NCBI RefSeq assembly: GCF_022179645.1
Contig: NZ_BPRA01000001.1
Location: 372,001-436,000, forward strand
Length of the DNA: 64,000 nucleotides
Source: Methylobacterium thuringiense
GTDB lineage: Bacteria; Pseudomonadota; Alphaproteobacteria; Rhizobiales; Beijerinckiaceae
Direction: 5' to 3'
Numbering within the stretch: position 1 is the first letter of the stretch; every line of letters starts with the position of its first letter. Below, in pieces: positions 17,936 to 26,678 of the stretch. The notes under the pieces are model-generated. The model searched no databases, was not told where the DNA came from, and worked only from the letters and a program-made list of their open reading frames with translations. A program made the translations under genes and the position numbers.

Positions 17936-18005
17936 AGCGGATCGACACCGGCCCGTCGCAGCCCACGCGCTACGACGGGGCCTTCCTCATCGACGGACGT
18001 GAACC

Positions 18006-19022
18006 ATGCAGATCGCCACGCCCTACCTGATGTTCCTGGGCGACGTGCCCGACCGGCTGGCCGCCAAGACCGCCTACGGGATCGCCGACTGGCGTCCCGA
18101 ATGGTGCATCGGCCAGATCCGCATGGAGGGCTGCGCCGCCGATCTCGGCATCCCGGACCTGAGCCTCGCGGAGGCCGTCGAGAAGGGCTGCCGCACCATG
18201 GTGGTCGGCGTGGTCAACGCGGGTGGTACGCTACCGAAGCACTGGGTCTCCGGGATCGTGGCGGCGCTGGACGCCGGGCTCGACGTGGCGAGCGGGTTGC
18301 ACGTGCGCCTCGGCTCGATCCCCGAGATCGCCGAGGCGGCGCGCGCCAACGGCCGCCAGCTCCACGACGTCCGCCACAGCGACGAGACCTTCGCCACCGG
18401 CAAGGGCACCAGGCGGCCGGGCCGCCGGCTGCTCACCGTCGGCACGGATTGCTCGGCGGGGAAGAAATACGCGGCGCTGGCGCTGGAGCGCGGCATGCGC
18501 GAGCGCGGCTTCGATGCGGATTTTCGTGCGACGGGCCAGACCGGGGTGTTCATCTCCGGCCGCGGCGTCGCCATCGACGCCGTGGTGGCCGATTTCATCT
18601 CCGGCGCCGTCGAGTGGATCGCGCCCGCCGCCGATCCGGAGCACTGGGACCTGATCGAGGGCCAGGGCTCGCTGTTCCACCCATCCTTCGCTGGCGTCAG
18701 CCTCGGCCTGCTGCACGGGGCGCAGCCCGACGCCTTCGTGATCTGCCACGAGCCGACCCGCACCACCATGCGCGGCGTGGAGCACCCGCTGCCGTCGATC
18801 GCCGACGTCATCGCTCTGACGATCACCTGCGGGCGGCTGACCAATCCGGGGATCCGGCCGGTGGGCATCGCCGTGAACACGCAGGCGCTGGACGAGGCCG
18901 AGGCGCGCCGCCTCCTCGACGCGCTCGGCAAGGAGCACGATCTCCCGGCGACCGACCCGGTCCGCTTCGGCGTCGCCGGCATCGTCGACCGGATCGCAGC
19001 CGAGTTTCCAGTGAAGGCCTGA
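18006..19022 (+). CDS. dgcN: N-acetyltransferase DgcN (DUF1611 family)
   Basis: A 338-residue protein of the DUF1611 family. It has an N-terminal Rossmann-like part (KTAYGIADWRPEWCIGQ, VEKGCRTMVVGVVNAGG) and a C-terminal P-loop-like part with TVGTDCSAGKKYAALALE near residue 145, and GQGSLFHPSFAG. DUF1611 proteins encoded beside a dipeptide-epimerase-like gene have been reported to act as DgcN, which acetylates D-glutamate so that DgcA can racemise it. The 3-base gap to dgcA supports the pair. Older annotations call such proteins NAD-dependent epimerase/dehydratase, for which I see no support beyond the fold. Confidence 0.85.
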   Translation: MQIATPYLMFLGDVPDRLAAKTAYGIADWRPEWCIGQIRMEGCAADLGIPDLSLAEAVEKGCRTMVVGVVNAGGTLPKHWVSGIVAALDAGLDVASGLHVRLGSIPEIAEAARANGRQLHDVRHSDETFATGKGTRRPGRRLLTVGTDCSAGKKYAALALERGMRERGFDADFRATGQTGVFISGRGVAIDAVVADFISGAVEWIAPAADPEHWDLIEGQGSLFHPSFAGVSLGLLHGAQPDAFVICHEPTRTTMRGVEHPLPSIADVIALTITCGRLTNPGIRPVGIAVNTQALDEAEARRLLDALGKEHDLPATDPVRFGVAGIVDRIAAEFPVKA

Positions 19023-19025
19023 GCC

Positions 19026-20009
19026 ATGGCACGCCGCCTCACCGTCACCGTCGAGCGCTTCCCGATCGCCGGCGCCTTCACCATCGCCCGCGGCAGCCGC
19101 ACCGAGGCCGTCGTGGTCGTCGCGACGATCGAGGACGGCGGCATTCGCGGGCGCGGCGAATGCGTGCCCTATGCCCGCTACGGCGAGACGGTGGAGAGCG
19201 TCGGCGCGCTGATCGAGGAACAGGCGAGCGCCGTCGCCGAAGGCTTGTCGCCACACGACCTGCTGGAGCGGATGAAGCCGGGCGCCGCACGCAACGCCCT
19301 CGATTGCGCGCTCTGGGATCTCGAAGCCAAGCGCACGGGCACTCCGGTCTGGCAGTCACTGGGCTTGAGCGCGCCGTCACCCGTGACGACGGCCTACACG
19401 CTGAGCCTCGGCGAGCCCGCCTCCATGGAGGCGGCTGCGCGCAAGGCCGCGCATCGCCCACTCCTCAAAGTGAAGCTCGGCGGGGAGGGCGACCCGGCCC
19501 GCATCGCCGCCGTCCGCCGCGGCGCGCCGGAGTCACGTCTGATCGTGGACGCCAACGAGGCCTGGCGGCCCGAGACCATCACCGAAAACCTCGCGGCCTG
19601 CGCGGCGGCGGGCGTCGGGCTGATCGAGCAGCCGTTGCCGGCGGGCGAGGACGCGCTCTTGGAGTCCATCGACCGCACGATCCCGATCTGCGCCGACGAG
19701 AGCCTGCACGACCGGGCAGGGCTCGACGCGCTGGCCCGGCGCTACGACGCCATCAACATCAAGCTCGACAAGGCCGGCGGTCTGACCGAGGCGGTGCTGC
19801 TGGCCGAGGAGGCGCGCACGCGCGGTTTGACGCTGATGATCGGCTGCATGGTCGGGACCTCGCTCGCCATGGCCCCGGCGATTCTGCTCGCCGGCCAAGC
19901 CGCCTATGTGGATCTCGACGGCCCGCTGCTGCTGGCCCGCGACCGTGAGCCGGGCCTGCTCTACGAGGGCAGCCTCGTGCATCCGCCGCTGCCGGACTTG
20001 TGGGGGTAG
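19026..20009 (+). CDS. dgcA: N-acetyl-D-glutamate racemase DgcA (dipeptide epimerase-like, enolase superfamily)
   Basis: A 327-residue enolase-superfamily enzyme. The catalytic lysines appear in LLKVKLGG (KxK, about residue 147) and INIKLDKAGG (about 245); metal ligands are in LIVDANEAW, LIEQPLPAG and ICADESLHD. This matches the muconate-cycloisomerase/L-Ala-D/L-Glu epimerase subgroup. Next to a DUF1611 protein, the specific call is DgcA, which interconverts N-acetyl-D- and L-glutamate in D-glutamate catabolism. A true L-Ala-D/L-Glu epimerase for peptidoglycan recycling is the main alternative. The two genes form a clear operon. Confidence 0.87.
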   Translation: MARRLTVTVERFPIAGAFTIARGSRTEAVVVVATIEDGGIRGRGECVPYARYGETVESVGALIEEQASAVAEGLSPHDLLERMKPGAARNALDCALWDLEAKRTGTPVWQSLGLSAPSPVTTAYTLSLGEPASMEAAARKAAHRPLLKVKLGGEGDPARIAAVRRGAPESRLIVDANEAWRPETITENLAACAAAGVGLIEQPLPAGEDALLESIDRTIPICADESLHDRAGLDALARRYDAINIKLDKAGGLTEAVLLAEEARTRGLTLMIGCMVGTSLAMAPAILLAGQAAYVDLDGPLLLARDREPGLLYEGSLVHPPLPDLWG

Positions 20010-20028
20010 CGCGTCGAGCCCCTCCGCG

Positions 20029-20313
20029 TCAGCGCAGGTCGCTCCCGCGCCAGTCCGGGCGGCGGTCGACGGCGAGGAGCGTGTCGCGCGAGGCGGTCTC
20101 GGACGAAAGCCGCTTGAGCACTTCGGCGGTGACGGCCTCGGTCGCGGCGGCGCGCATCTCGGCCGGCAGCGAACCCGCGAGCGCGGAGAGCTGCGCGCCC
20201 TGGCGCTCGGCCATCGCCTTGAGGTCCTCGGTCGGCCGCGCGCCGCCGTCGCGCTGCAACGCGAAGTAGGACAGCGCGCCGATCACAAGGGCAGCGCGCA
20301 GGATGAACGACAT
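20029..20313 (-). CDS. Small membrane-anchored hypothetical protein
   Basis: A 94-residue protein from the ATG at 20313, with AAGGTGG 6 bases upstream. It starts MSFILRAALVIGALSYFALQ, one hydrophobic helix, then a hydrophilic helical tail (EDLKAMAERQGAQLSALAG, EAVTAEVLKRL). A single-pass inner-membrane protein or uncleaved signal anchor is likely. It converges on dgcA with 19 bases between and is divergent from the histidine kinase. The family is not recognised. Confidence 0.65.
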   Translation of the reverse strand: MSFILRAALVIGALSYFALQRDGGARPTEDLKAMAERQGAQLSALAGSLPAEMRAAATEAVTAEVLKRLSSETASRDTLLAVDRRPDWRGSDLR

Positions 20314-20485
20314 GGTGCCACCTTCCGGATGCGGGGTGTCGCCCTCGGACGACGGCCGTTTCGAGCGCCACCATCTCACCCGGCGGTGAAGCCCATCCGA
20401 TCCGCCGCCGGGAAAGCGCGGGCGTGGTGAACGAAGCCTTCTCCGGATCGCATCGCCCTTCGGAAATCGCCGAAAAGCGAGGCGC

Positions 20486-22567
20486 GTGGCTGTGGACAAG
20501 TCCCGCGGCGACATCGTCCCGAAGCCTCCGGCAGTCATCATCGGCGGCATGCCGACTCGATCCGACGCTTTCGCTTCATCGTCACTTAAACCGGGTCTGC
20601 GACGGTCTGCGTCAGTTGAACCAATGTGCTTGAGGGACGCGGAGTCCGGTCGTCGTTCACGGCCGACAGCGTTGCGCGTGGCGAGTTTGCGTATCGACAA
20701 TACCTTGGCATCATTGTTCGATGCCCGCTTGGCGGGCCTCGTCCATGAATCGGCTCTCGATGAGCCCGGCATGCGCTTCAGGCATGAGCGGTTCCTCGTC
20801 TCGCGGCTCGCGGCCGGCGCGGTGATGATGGCGGCGCTGCCACCGTATCTGCTGTGGCGCGGGGTGCCGAGCGGCATCGAGGCGCTCGGGATCGCCTCGC
20901 TGTTCCTACCGGTTCTGGCCGCCGCCGTGCTCTCGCGAACCGGCATCCTGTGGATCGCCCACGCCCTGTCCTCGGCCGGTCTCACCGGCGTCGTGGTCTG
21001 CCTTGCAGCACTCACGGGCGGCTCGAATTCGGCCGCGGCTCTCTGGCTCGTGGCCATCCCGCTCGAAGCGCTGGTCTCGGGCTCCATCCGCGCCACCGTC
21101 GCCGCAGCGGTGATCGCGGCGCTCGGCGCCGTCGCCGTGGCCTTCTCGGGCCAGTTCGATCTCACGGCACAGGCCATCGACTGGCCGAGCGCGATCGTCA
21201 TGCCGCTCTTCGCCATCACGGCGATCGGCCACATCTCGGCCCAGGCGATCGAGCACCTGCGCCGCGAAGGCGAGTGGCGCTCACGAATGCGCGACAACGA
21301 GGCGCGCGACCGGCTGCTGCTCTCGGCCATCGACGACCTCGTCACCTGGCACGACGCCAACGGCCGCGTCCTGGAGGCAAGCGCCTCGTCGGCGAAGTTC
21401 GTCGGCGTCGAACCCAGCCGCCTGCGCGGTCTCGGCCTGCTCGACCGCGTCCATATCGGCGACCGGCCGGCCCTGCTGAAGGCGATCAGCGACGTCGCGG
21501 TGAGCGGCGAGCCCACGACGGTGCCCTTCCGCCTGCATCTCGACACGCCGAGTGCCGACGGCAGCCGCTCGATCTTCGCGGAAATGCGCGCCCATCGTAT
21601 CGAGGCCGGCCAGGGCGGCGCCAACGCGGCTACCGTCGTCGCCGTCACCCGCGACGTCTCCGAGCATCACCGCCACGCCGCCGAGCTCGACAAGGCCCGG
21701 GCCGACGCCGAGCGCGCCGACGCCGTGAAGAGCCGTTTCCTCGCTACCGTCAGCCATGAGCTGCGCACGCCGCTCAACGCCATCATCGGTTTCTCCGAAG
21801 TACTCGGGGGCGAGGGCGCCTGCACGATCACGGCCGACCGCGGGAAGGAATACGCCGACATCATCGCCTCCTCGGGCCGGCACCTGCTCGGCGTCGTGAA
21901 CACGCTGCTCGACATGTCGCGCATCCAGAGCGGTCATTTCGAGTTCGAGCCCGAGACGCTCGACGTCAGCGAACTGGTCGGCGGCTGCTGCGACCTGATG
22001 CAGCTGAAGATCGACGATGCCGGCGTCCGGCTGGTGCGTGGAGCGATCCCGCGCGGCAGCGCCATCAACGCCGACGCCCGCGCCTGCCGGCAGGTTCTGA
22101 TCAACCTGATCTCGAACGCCGTGAAGTTCACGCCCAAGGGCGGGCGGATCCACGTCGGCGTGCGGCGCGGCGCGAGCTATCTGGACCTCGTGGTGAGCGA
22201 CACCGGCAGCGGCATCGCCGAGGCGGACCTGCCCCGTATCGGCGACCCCTTCTTCCAGGCGAATGGCGGCTACGAGCGGGCGCACGAAGGCACCGGCCTC
22301 GGCCTCTCGGTGGTGCGCGGCCTCGTCGGCCTGCATGGCGGCTCGATCTCGATCGAGAGCGCGCCAGGCCAGGGCACGACGGTCTCGGTGACGCTGCCGC
22401 TCGGTCCACGGCGGGGCGCGACGCCGTCGGAGCCCGCGCCGATCCGGACCACCCTCCGCGGTGCGGCGCCGTCCTCCGGCCCGGCTCCGACCGTGGTGCG
22501 GCTGCCGATCGGCCTGTTCGACGACGATCCACTGTCGGGCGCGATGCCCCTCAGGCGGGCCGGTTGA
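20486..22567 (+). CDS. Membrane-bound PAS sensor histidine kinase (DivJ/PleC-like H-box)
   Basis: Up to 693 residues. Hydrophobic helices fill about residues 105-255 (roughly six), then a PAS domain (about 270-395, LLLSAIDDLVTWHDANG), a short coiled coil, HisKA with FLATVSHELRTPLNAIIGF (phosphorylated His424), and HATPase_c with NLISNAVKFTPKGG, DTGSGIAEAD and GTGLGLSVVRGL. A Pro-rich tail of about 65 residues follows. Such kinases phosphorylate response regulators; the H-box resembles the DivJ/PleC/PdhS cell-cycle group, but no regulator gene is nearby to confirm. The GTG at 20486 is used; 20549 and 20624 are possible ATG starts and the first 70 residues look non-conserved. Confidence 0.85.
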   Translation: MAVDKSRGDIVPKPPAVIIGGMPTRSDAFASSSLKPGLRRSASVEPMCLRDAESGRRSRPTALRVASLRIDNTLASLFDARLAGLVHESALDEPGMRFRHERFLVSRLAAGAVMMAALPPYLLWRGVPSGIEALGIASLFLPVLAAAVLSRTGILWIAHALSSAGLTGVVVCLAALTGGSNSAAALWLVAIPLEALVSGSIRATVAAAVIAALGAVAVAFSGQFDLTAQAIDWPSAIVMPLFAITAIGHISAQAIEHLRREGEWRSRMRDNEARDRLLLSAIDDLVTWHDANGRVLEASASSAKFVGVEPSRLRGLGLLDRVHIGDRPALLKAISDVAVSGEPTTVPFRLHLDTPSADGSRSIFAEMRAHRIEAGQGGANAATVVAVTRDVSEHHRHAAELDKARADAERADAVKSRFLATVSHELRTPLNAIIGFSEVLGGEGACTITADRGKEYADIIASSGRHLLGVVNTLLDMSRIQSGHFEFEPETLDVSELVGGCCDLMQLKIDDAGVRLVRGAIPRGSAINADARACRQVLINLISNAVKFTPKGGRIHVGVRRGASYLDLVVSDTGSGIAEADLPRIGDPFFQANGGYERAHEGTGLGLSVVRGLVGLHGGSISIESAPGQGTTVSVTLPLGPRRGATPSEPAPIRTTLRGAAPSSGPAPTVVRLPIGLFDDDPLSGAMPLRRAG

Positions 22568-22628
22568 CCATTCTGCGCCGACGGCGATCCACCGCCCCGG
22601 CTGTCCGAACCATCGAGGGAGCGCTTTG

Positions 22629-23330
22629 ATGCGCGAACCAACCACGCAGCGGGATCAGCGCGAGATCGTCGTCCCCCGCGACATGCGTCCCGGCAAGTCG
22701 GCGGCCAAGGCCGCGCCGCGCCGGGCCTCCCGCGCGGCGGCGACCGGCTCCACGCCCAGTGAGTTCCTGGCGACGGTCGTCGCGCTCGGCCGCTGGACGG
22801 GCCGGGTGTGCACGACCCGTCCGGGCGAGACGCTCGGCTCCCTGGCGGCCCTGGCGGCCGTCGGGTACGTGACGGTGAATGCCTTGGGCTTCCAGGCGGG
22901 CCGCCATCCGGCTCCGATCCTGCCGCAGCCGGTCGCGCAGCACGCCAGGGCCGAGCCGGCTCCCGTGGCGAAGGCGCCCGCGGCGCCTGTTCAGGTCGCG
23001 CAGACGTCCGCCGAGCCTGCATCGAAGGACAAGCCGGAGCCCAAACATGCCGAGAAGGCGCCCGCACGCGACGCCATCGGCGACATCCTGCGTTCCGCCG
23101 GCGACACCACGGCGTCGGTGACGCCGAAGGCCGTCGACAAGGTCGCACAGGCGCAGCGCGCCCTGTCGAAGCTCGGCTACGGCACAATCAAGGCGGACGG
23201 CGTCATGGGGCCGGCCACCAAGGCCGCCATCGAGAAGTTCGAGCGCGACCGCAAGATCCCGGTGACCGGCGAGGCCTCCGGCCGCACGCTCCGCGAACTC
23301 GCCTCCAAGGCCGGCTCGGCCAAGGGCTGA
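22629..23330 (+). CDS. Peptidoglycan-binding domain protein with one membrane anchor
   Basis: A 233-residue protein; GAGGGAG 8 bases before the ATG at 22629 sets the start. A basic cytoplasmic N-terminus (about 70 residues) precedes a hydrophobic helix (TLGSLAALAAVGYVTVNALG) and a Pro/Ala/Lys linker. The last 60 residues form a PG_binding_1 domain: QRALSKLGYGTIKADGVMGP, TKAAIEKFERDRKIPVTG. It would sit in the inner membrane with the wall-binding domain in the periplasm. It follows the histidine kinase by 61 bases and precedes DUF1491 by 49 bases, suggesting one operon with an envelope-linked role (inference). Confidence 0.85.
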   Translation: MREPTTQRDQREIVVPRDMRPGKSAAKAAPRRASRAAATGSTPSEFLATVVALGRWTGRVCTTRPGETLGSLAALAAVGYVTVNALGFQAGRHPAPILPQPVAQHARAEPAPVAKAPAAPVQVAQTSAEPASKDKPEPKHAEKAPARDAIGDILRSAGDTTASVTPKAVDKVAQAQRALSKLGYGTIKADGVMGPATKAAIEKFERDRKIPVTGEASGRTLRELASKAGSAKG

Positions 23331-23379
23331 GCCCGCCTGGGGGCGTGCAACGCAGCCGGCGACGCGCTATCGCCGTGCC

Positions 23380-23718
23380 ATGCCTCGCCTCCGCGCCGAT
23401 TTCTGGGTCTCCGCACATCTGCGCCGTCTCGGCGTCGAGGGCATTCCCGCCGTCCAGCGACGGCGTGGATCGCCCGAAGCCGGGGCGATCTTCGTCAAGG
23501 TCGACCGCTTGGACGGGACCGCCGACCTCTACGGGCCGGCCCCTCAGGCCCTGATCGCGGCGGATGACGGCGAACGGCGCTTCTCCGTGATGCTGACGGG
23601 CGCGGACAGCCCCGACGTCGAAGCCCGCATCGCCAAGGAGGTCCGCTTCGACGAGGACCTCTGGATCATCGAGATCGACGACCGGGACGGCCGCCACGGG
23701 CTCGAACTGATGGCTTGA
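23380..23718 (+). CDS. DUF1491 family protein
   Basis: A 112-residue soluble protein starting MPRLRADFWVSAHLRRLGVE, with AGAIFVKVDRLDG and a C-terminal WIIEIDDRDGRHGLEL. These are features of DUF1491, a small alphaproteobacterial family without known function. It is the third gene in the apparent operon after the kinase and the peptidoglycan-binding protein. The family D repeat at 23738-23783 follows and separates it from the convergent DUF2336 gene. Confidence 0.85.
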   Translation: MPRLRADFWVSAHLRRLGVEGIPAVQRRRGSPEAGAIFVKVDRLDGTADLYGPAPQALIAADDGERRFSVMLTGADSPDVEARIAKEVRFDEDLWIIEIDDRDGRHGLELMA

Positions 23719-23737
23719 TCTTTCGCTGGACCCGTCG

Positions 23738-23783
23738 ACGTGTCCCGAAAACCGGCGGCCACGTTTCGAGCCGATGCTCAGAC
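23738..23783. repeat. Rhizobiales-type dispersed repeat (family D)
   Basis: GTGTCCCGAAAACCGG, a GCGGCCACG centre and TTTCGAGCCGATGCTC. It shows the same layout as 17889-17935 and occupies the short space between the convergent DUF1491 and DUF2336 genes, overlapping the last codons of the latter. Confidence 0.6.
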
Positions 23784-24881
23784 CGACTGGCGTAGGCGTC
23801 CGGGCAGGATGATGTTGCGCGACGAGATGCGCTCGGCAGCCTGGCGTGGCTTGGCGGCATCCGGGGCGTAGTAGGGCCGGTGCTCCGCGCCCGAGACCCG
23901 TTCCGGCAGCCTCACGTCGAGGATCGCGCCGAGGAGATCGCGGGCGGCCGGGCGCGTCAGCGACCGGAAGAGCTGGACCAGCTCGAACACCCGGTCGGCC
24001 GAACGGGCGACGGTGGGGTTGAGCGTGAGGAAGACGTAGACGGCCTCCGCCTCGCTGAGATCGGCGGCGCGCAGGGCCAGGGTCAGCAGATCGTAGCGTG
24101 AGGACGGGTTCGGGGCCGAGCCGAGGAAGCCGCCGGGCAAGCCGAGGCCTTCGGCGAGCGCCGCCAGGAATCCCTTCACGTCGCCGCCGCGCGAGAGCCC
24201 GGTCAGCACGACGCCGATGTCGCGCGGAGCCTGCGGGTGGGAACGCAGGGCGGCGGTGGCGGCAGCGGCCTCGTGGATCTTCGCGCGCTGCGGCGGCTCG
24301 GCGTGCAGCCAGAGCGGCGCGAGGTCGGCGGCGGCGATATCGTGGCGGCCGAGCAGGGGCGCGGCGAGGTCCGCCTCGCGTCGGGCGCGGACCATCAGGC
24401 GGTCCAGGGTCGCGCGATCGAGGCGGGCGTGGGGATCACGGGCGCGCTCGAGATCGGCGATCTCGGGATCCGGTGCGTTCAGGCGGTCACGCTCTTCGCG
24501 GGCGGCGATGGCCTTGCCGATGTCGGCACCCGAGGAGAGCGCGGCGGTGATGACGGTCGGACCGATGACGACGGCCGTGTCGATCACGATTTCGCAGACG
24601 GGGCTGCCGCGGGCGGCGAGTGCGGCCAGGACGGATTGCGGCGTCTCGGGGCAGGGCGCGAGCTTCGTCGCGACGGTCAGGGCCGTCTCGTCGTCGACGA
24701 TCGGGATCAGCCCGCCCGCGAGGGAGGCGAAGGAGGACAGCACCGCCCGGTCGCGGATCGGTGCGGCCAGAAACAGGTCGGTCTGCACGCGCAGGATGAC
24801 CGGCTTCAGATCGAGTCCCGGATCGCGCGAGAGTTCGATGAGGCCGGTCACGTCCGGCGCGTCGATGACGGATGAGGTCAT
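23778..24881 (-). CDS. DUF2336 domain protein
   Basis: A 367-residue, Ala/Arg/Leu-rich, all-helical protein without signal peptide or membrane segments. The N-terminal two thirds (LAAPIRDRAVLSSFASLA, LAARGSPVCEIVIDTAVVIG and following) fit DUF2336, a repeat-type helical domain found in alphaproteobacteria and sometimes near motility or signalling genes. The C-terminal part contains LTRPAARDLLGAILDVRLPE. No catalytic motif is seen. It lies 96 bases downstream of hemY on the same strand, with an inverted repeat in between, so it may have its own promoter. Confidence 0.75.
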   Translation of the reverse strand: MTSSVIDAPDVTGLIELSRDPGLDLKPVILRVQTDLFLAAPIRDRAVLSSFASLAGGLIPIVDDETALTVATKLAPCPETPQSVLAALAARGSPVCEIVIDTAVVIGPTVITAALSSGADIGKAIAAREERDRLNAPDPEIADLERARDPHARLDRATLDRLMVRARREADLAAPLLGRHDIAAADLAPLWLHAEPPQRAKIHEAAAATAALRSHPQAPRDIGVVLTGLSRGGDVKGFLAALAEGLGLPGGFLGSAPNPSSRYDLLTLALRAADLSEAEAVYVFLTLNPTVARSADRVFELVQLFRSLTRPAARDLLGAILDVRLPERVSGAEHRPYYAPDAAKPRQAAERISSRNIILPGRLRQSV

Positions 24882-24977
24882 GGGCTTTCGATTACGCAGA
24901 ACTCGCTAAGCTCACGTTAGGCGAGTTTACGTGAATCGAGCTTTAAGCCCGCCGAATCGAGACTGTCCCGGCAGCAC

Positions 24978-26510
24978 TCACGACAGGCCGCGCAGCGGCG
25001 GAGCCTCCCCGCTGCCTGCCGGCTCACCCTGCTTGAAGACGGGCAGCACCGGCGGCGTGCCGCGGTCGGTCAGATAGGCGCTCCCCGAGACCGGATCGGC
25101 CTTCGGCTTCGGCGTCCAGCTGGCGCTCGCGATGCCGCCCGAGGCCGAAGGGAGTGCCTTGGTGTCGTGGGAGGCGTAGCCCGGCGACGGCTGGTGCTCC
25201 TCGTCGCCGTCCTCCGGACCGGCCAGCAATTCAGGCGGGGTCTTCCAGACGAAGGCGTCGACGCGGCCCGAGACCGGCGAGACCGGCGCCCAGCGCTCGG
25301 AGGTCATGCCGTCGGCGATCCAGGCCGGATCGCGCGGGGCGCGGGCGGCACGCGACAGCCACTCGCGGGCACGGCCCGTGTCGGCGCCGTGCTCCGCCTG
25401 CTCGATCCGCGCCATCATCATGCAGGTGCGCACCGTCGGGCAGTCGGCGACGAGGGGAGCCAAAGCTTCGCGCGCCTTGGCGAATTCCCGCGCCTCGCTC
25501 GCCGCCTGGGCGACGGCGAGGCGGCCCTCGGGATGCCAGGTCGAGAGCCGCGCCAGGGTCTCGGCGCGGGCGAGGCGGTCCTGCGTCGAGTCGCCGGGGC
25601 GCAGGCCGAGATAGACCTTGGAGAGATCGGGATGCGGCTCGGCCTTCCAGGCGGTCTGCACCACCTTGGCCGCCTTGCGCAGATCGCCCTTCCGGGCGAG
25701 CAGCCGCCCGGCGATGCAGGCCGCCGGCACCAGTTCCGGCGCGAGGCTCACCGCCTTCTGCGCCTGGGCCAAAGCCGTATCCGGCTCGCCGGCCTCGTGG
25801 ATCTGCGCGGAGGCGGTGAGCAGGACCGCGCGCTGGCGGCGGGCGGATTGCTTGTCCAGCAGGCCGAGGGAGGCGCGGCGCTCCACCGTCTCGGTGGCGG
25901 CCGACCAGTCGCCGTCGGCGCATTGCGCCTCGAGCACGGCCTCGTTCGCCCAGGTCACGCTCGGGGCGAGACGCGCCGCTTCCGTCGCGTAGGCGCGGGC
26001 CGCCGGCTCGTCCTCCCGGCGGCGGGCCTCGACATAGAGGCCGCGCAGGCCGAGCACCCGCGTCTCGGGATCGTCGGCCATGCTCCGGAACGCCGTCTCG
26101 GCCGCATCGCGATCACCGGAGATCTGGGCCGCCTGCGCCTTGAGCAGGAGCGTCAGCGGCTGCGCGCCGAGCAGGCGTTCGGCATCGCCCGCGTGGCGCT
26201 TGGCGGCGAGCGGATCACCGGAGCCCACCGCGATCATGCCGCGCGAGAGCGCCGACATGCCCTTGGCGCGGCGGCGTTCGCGCGTCGAGCGGCTGAGGAA
26301 GGACGGCAGGCCGATCACCCCGCGCACCACCGCCAGGATCAGACCGATGACCAGGGCCGCCACGACAACGACGACGAGGGCGACCGCGAGGCTGACGCCG
26401 ATCTGATAGCCGCTCCAGACGATCGTGACCGTGCCGGGATGGTCGGCAACCCAGACGGCGCCGTAGGCGGCGAGCGCCAGGAGGGCGAGGAAGACGAGAG
26501 CGCGCCACAT
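24978..26510 (-). CDS. hemY: HemY-type tetratricopeptide membrane protein
   Basis: A 510-residue protein with two N-terminal membrane helices (about residues 3-23 and 40-65; LAVALVVVVVAALVIGLILA) and a tetratricopeptide-like helical body (about 85-420; for example AETAFRSMADDPETRVLGLR), matching the HemY N-terminal domain family. The C-terminal 90 residues are Pro/Gly-rich and probably disordered. HemY of this type is not protoporphyrinogen oxidase; its exact role in heme synthesis remains unclear. The gene is last in the hemD / Mic60-like / hemY series on the minus strand. Confidence 0.9.
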   Translation of the reverse strand: MWRALVFLALLALAAYGAVWVADHPGTVTIVWSGYQIGVSLAVALVVVVVAALVIGLILAVVRGVIGLPSFLSRSTRERRRAKGMSALSRGMIAVGSGDPLAAKRHAGDAERLLGAQPLTLLLKAQAAQISGDRDAAETAFRSMADDPETRVLGLRGLYVEARRREDEPAARAYATEAARLAPSVTWANEAVLEAQCADGDWSAATETVERRASLGLLDKQSARRQRAVLLTASAQIHEAGEPDTALAQAQKAVSLAPELVPAACIAGRLLARKGDLRKAAKVVQTAWKAEPHPDLSKVYLGLRPGDSTQDRLARAETLARLSTWHPEGRLAVAQAASEAREFAKAREALAPLVADCPTVRTCMMMARIEQAEHGADTGRAREWLSRAARAPRDPAWIADGMTSERWAPVSPVSGRVDAFVWKTPPELLAGPEDGDEEHQPSPGYASHDTKALPSASGGIASASWTPKPKADPVSGSAYLTDRGTPPVLPVFKQGEPAGSGEAPPLRGLS

Positions 26511-26678
26511 TCGGTCAAGAACTCCTGGGCGTCCGGGAGCCGGATCCCGCGGGATCGTCGGCGCCGAGGCTTTGAATGGGATGATGGGCAGGGAGCGGGG
26601 CGGCTTTTGCCCCCTCGGCCCCTGCCGTGATGCACCGCCCCGCGATCGGAGCGCTGCTGCGAACTGGCAAGATCACGC

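Larger units (their letters stand above)
17690..18005. other. hslV-dgcN intergenic interval
   Basis: The 316 bases between the divergent hslV and dgcN genes contain a perfect 21-base inverted repeat (17832-17852 and 17856-17876, left arm beginning CCAAGAGCATCGTCCCGG, loop TCG), followed on plus by a T-rich stretch, and then a family D repeat at 17889-17935. No protein-coding signal is convincing. The hairpin may separate transcription of the two directions or be part of the same compound repeat. Confidence 0.5.
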
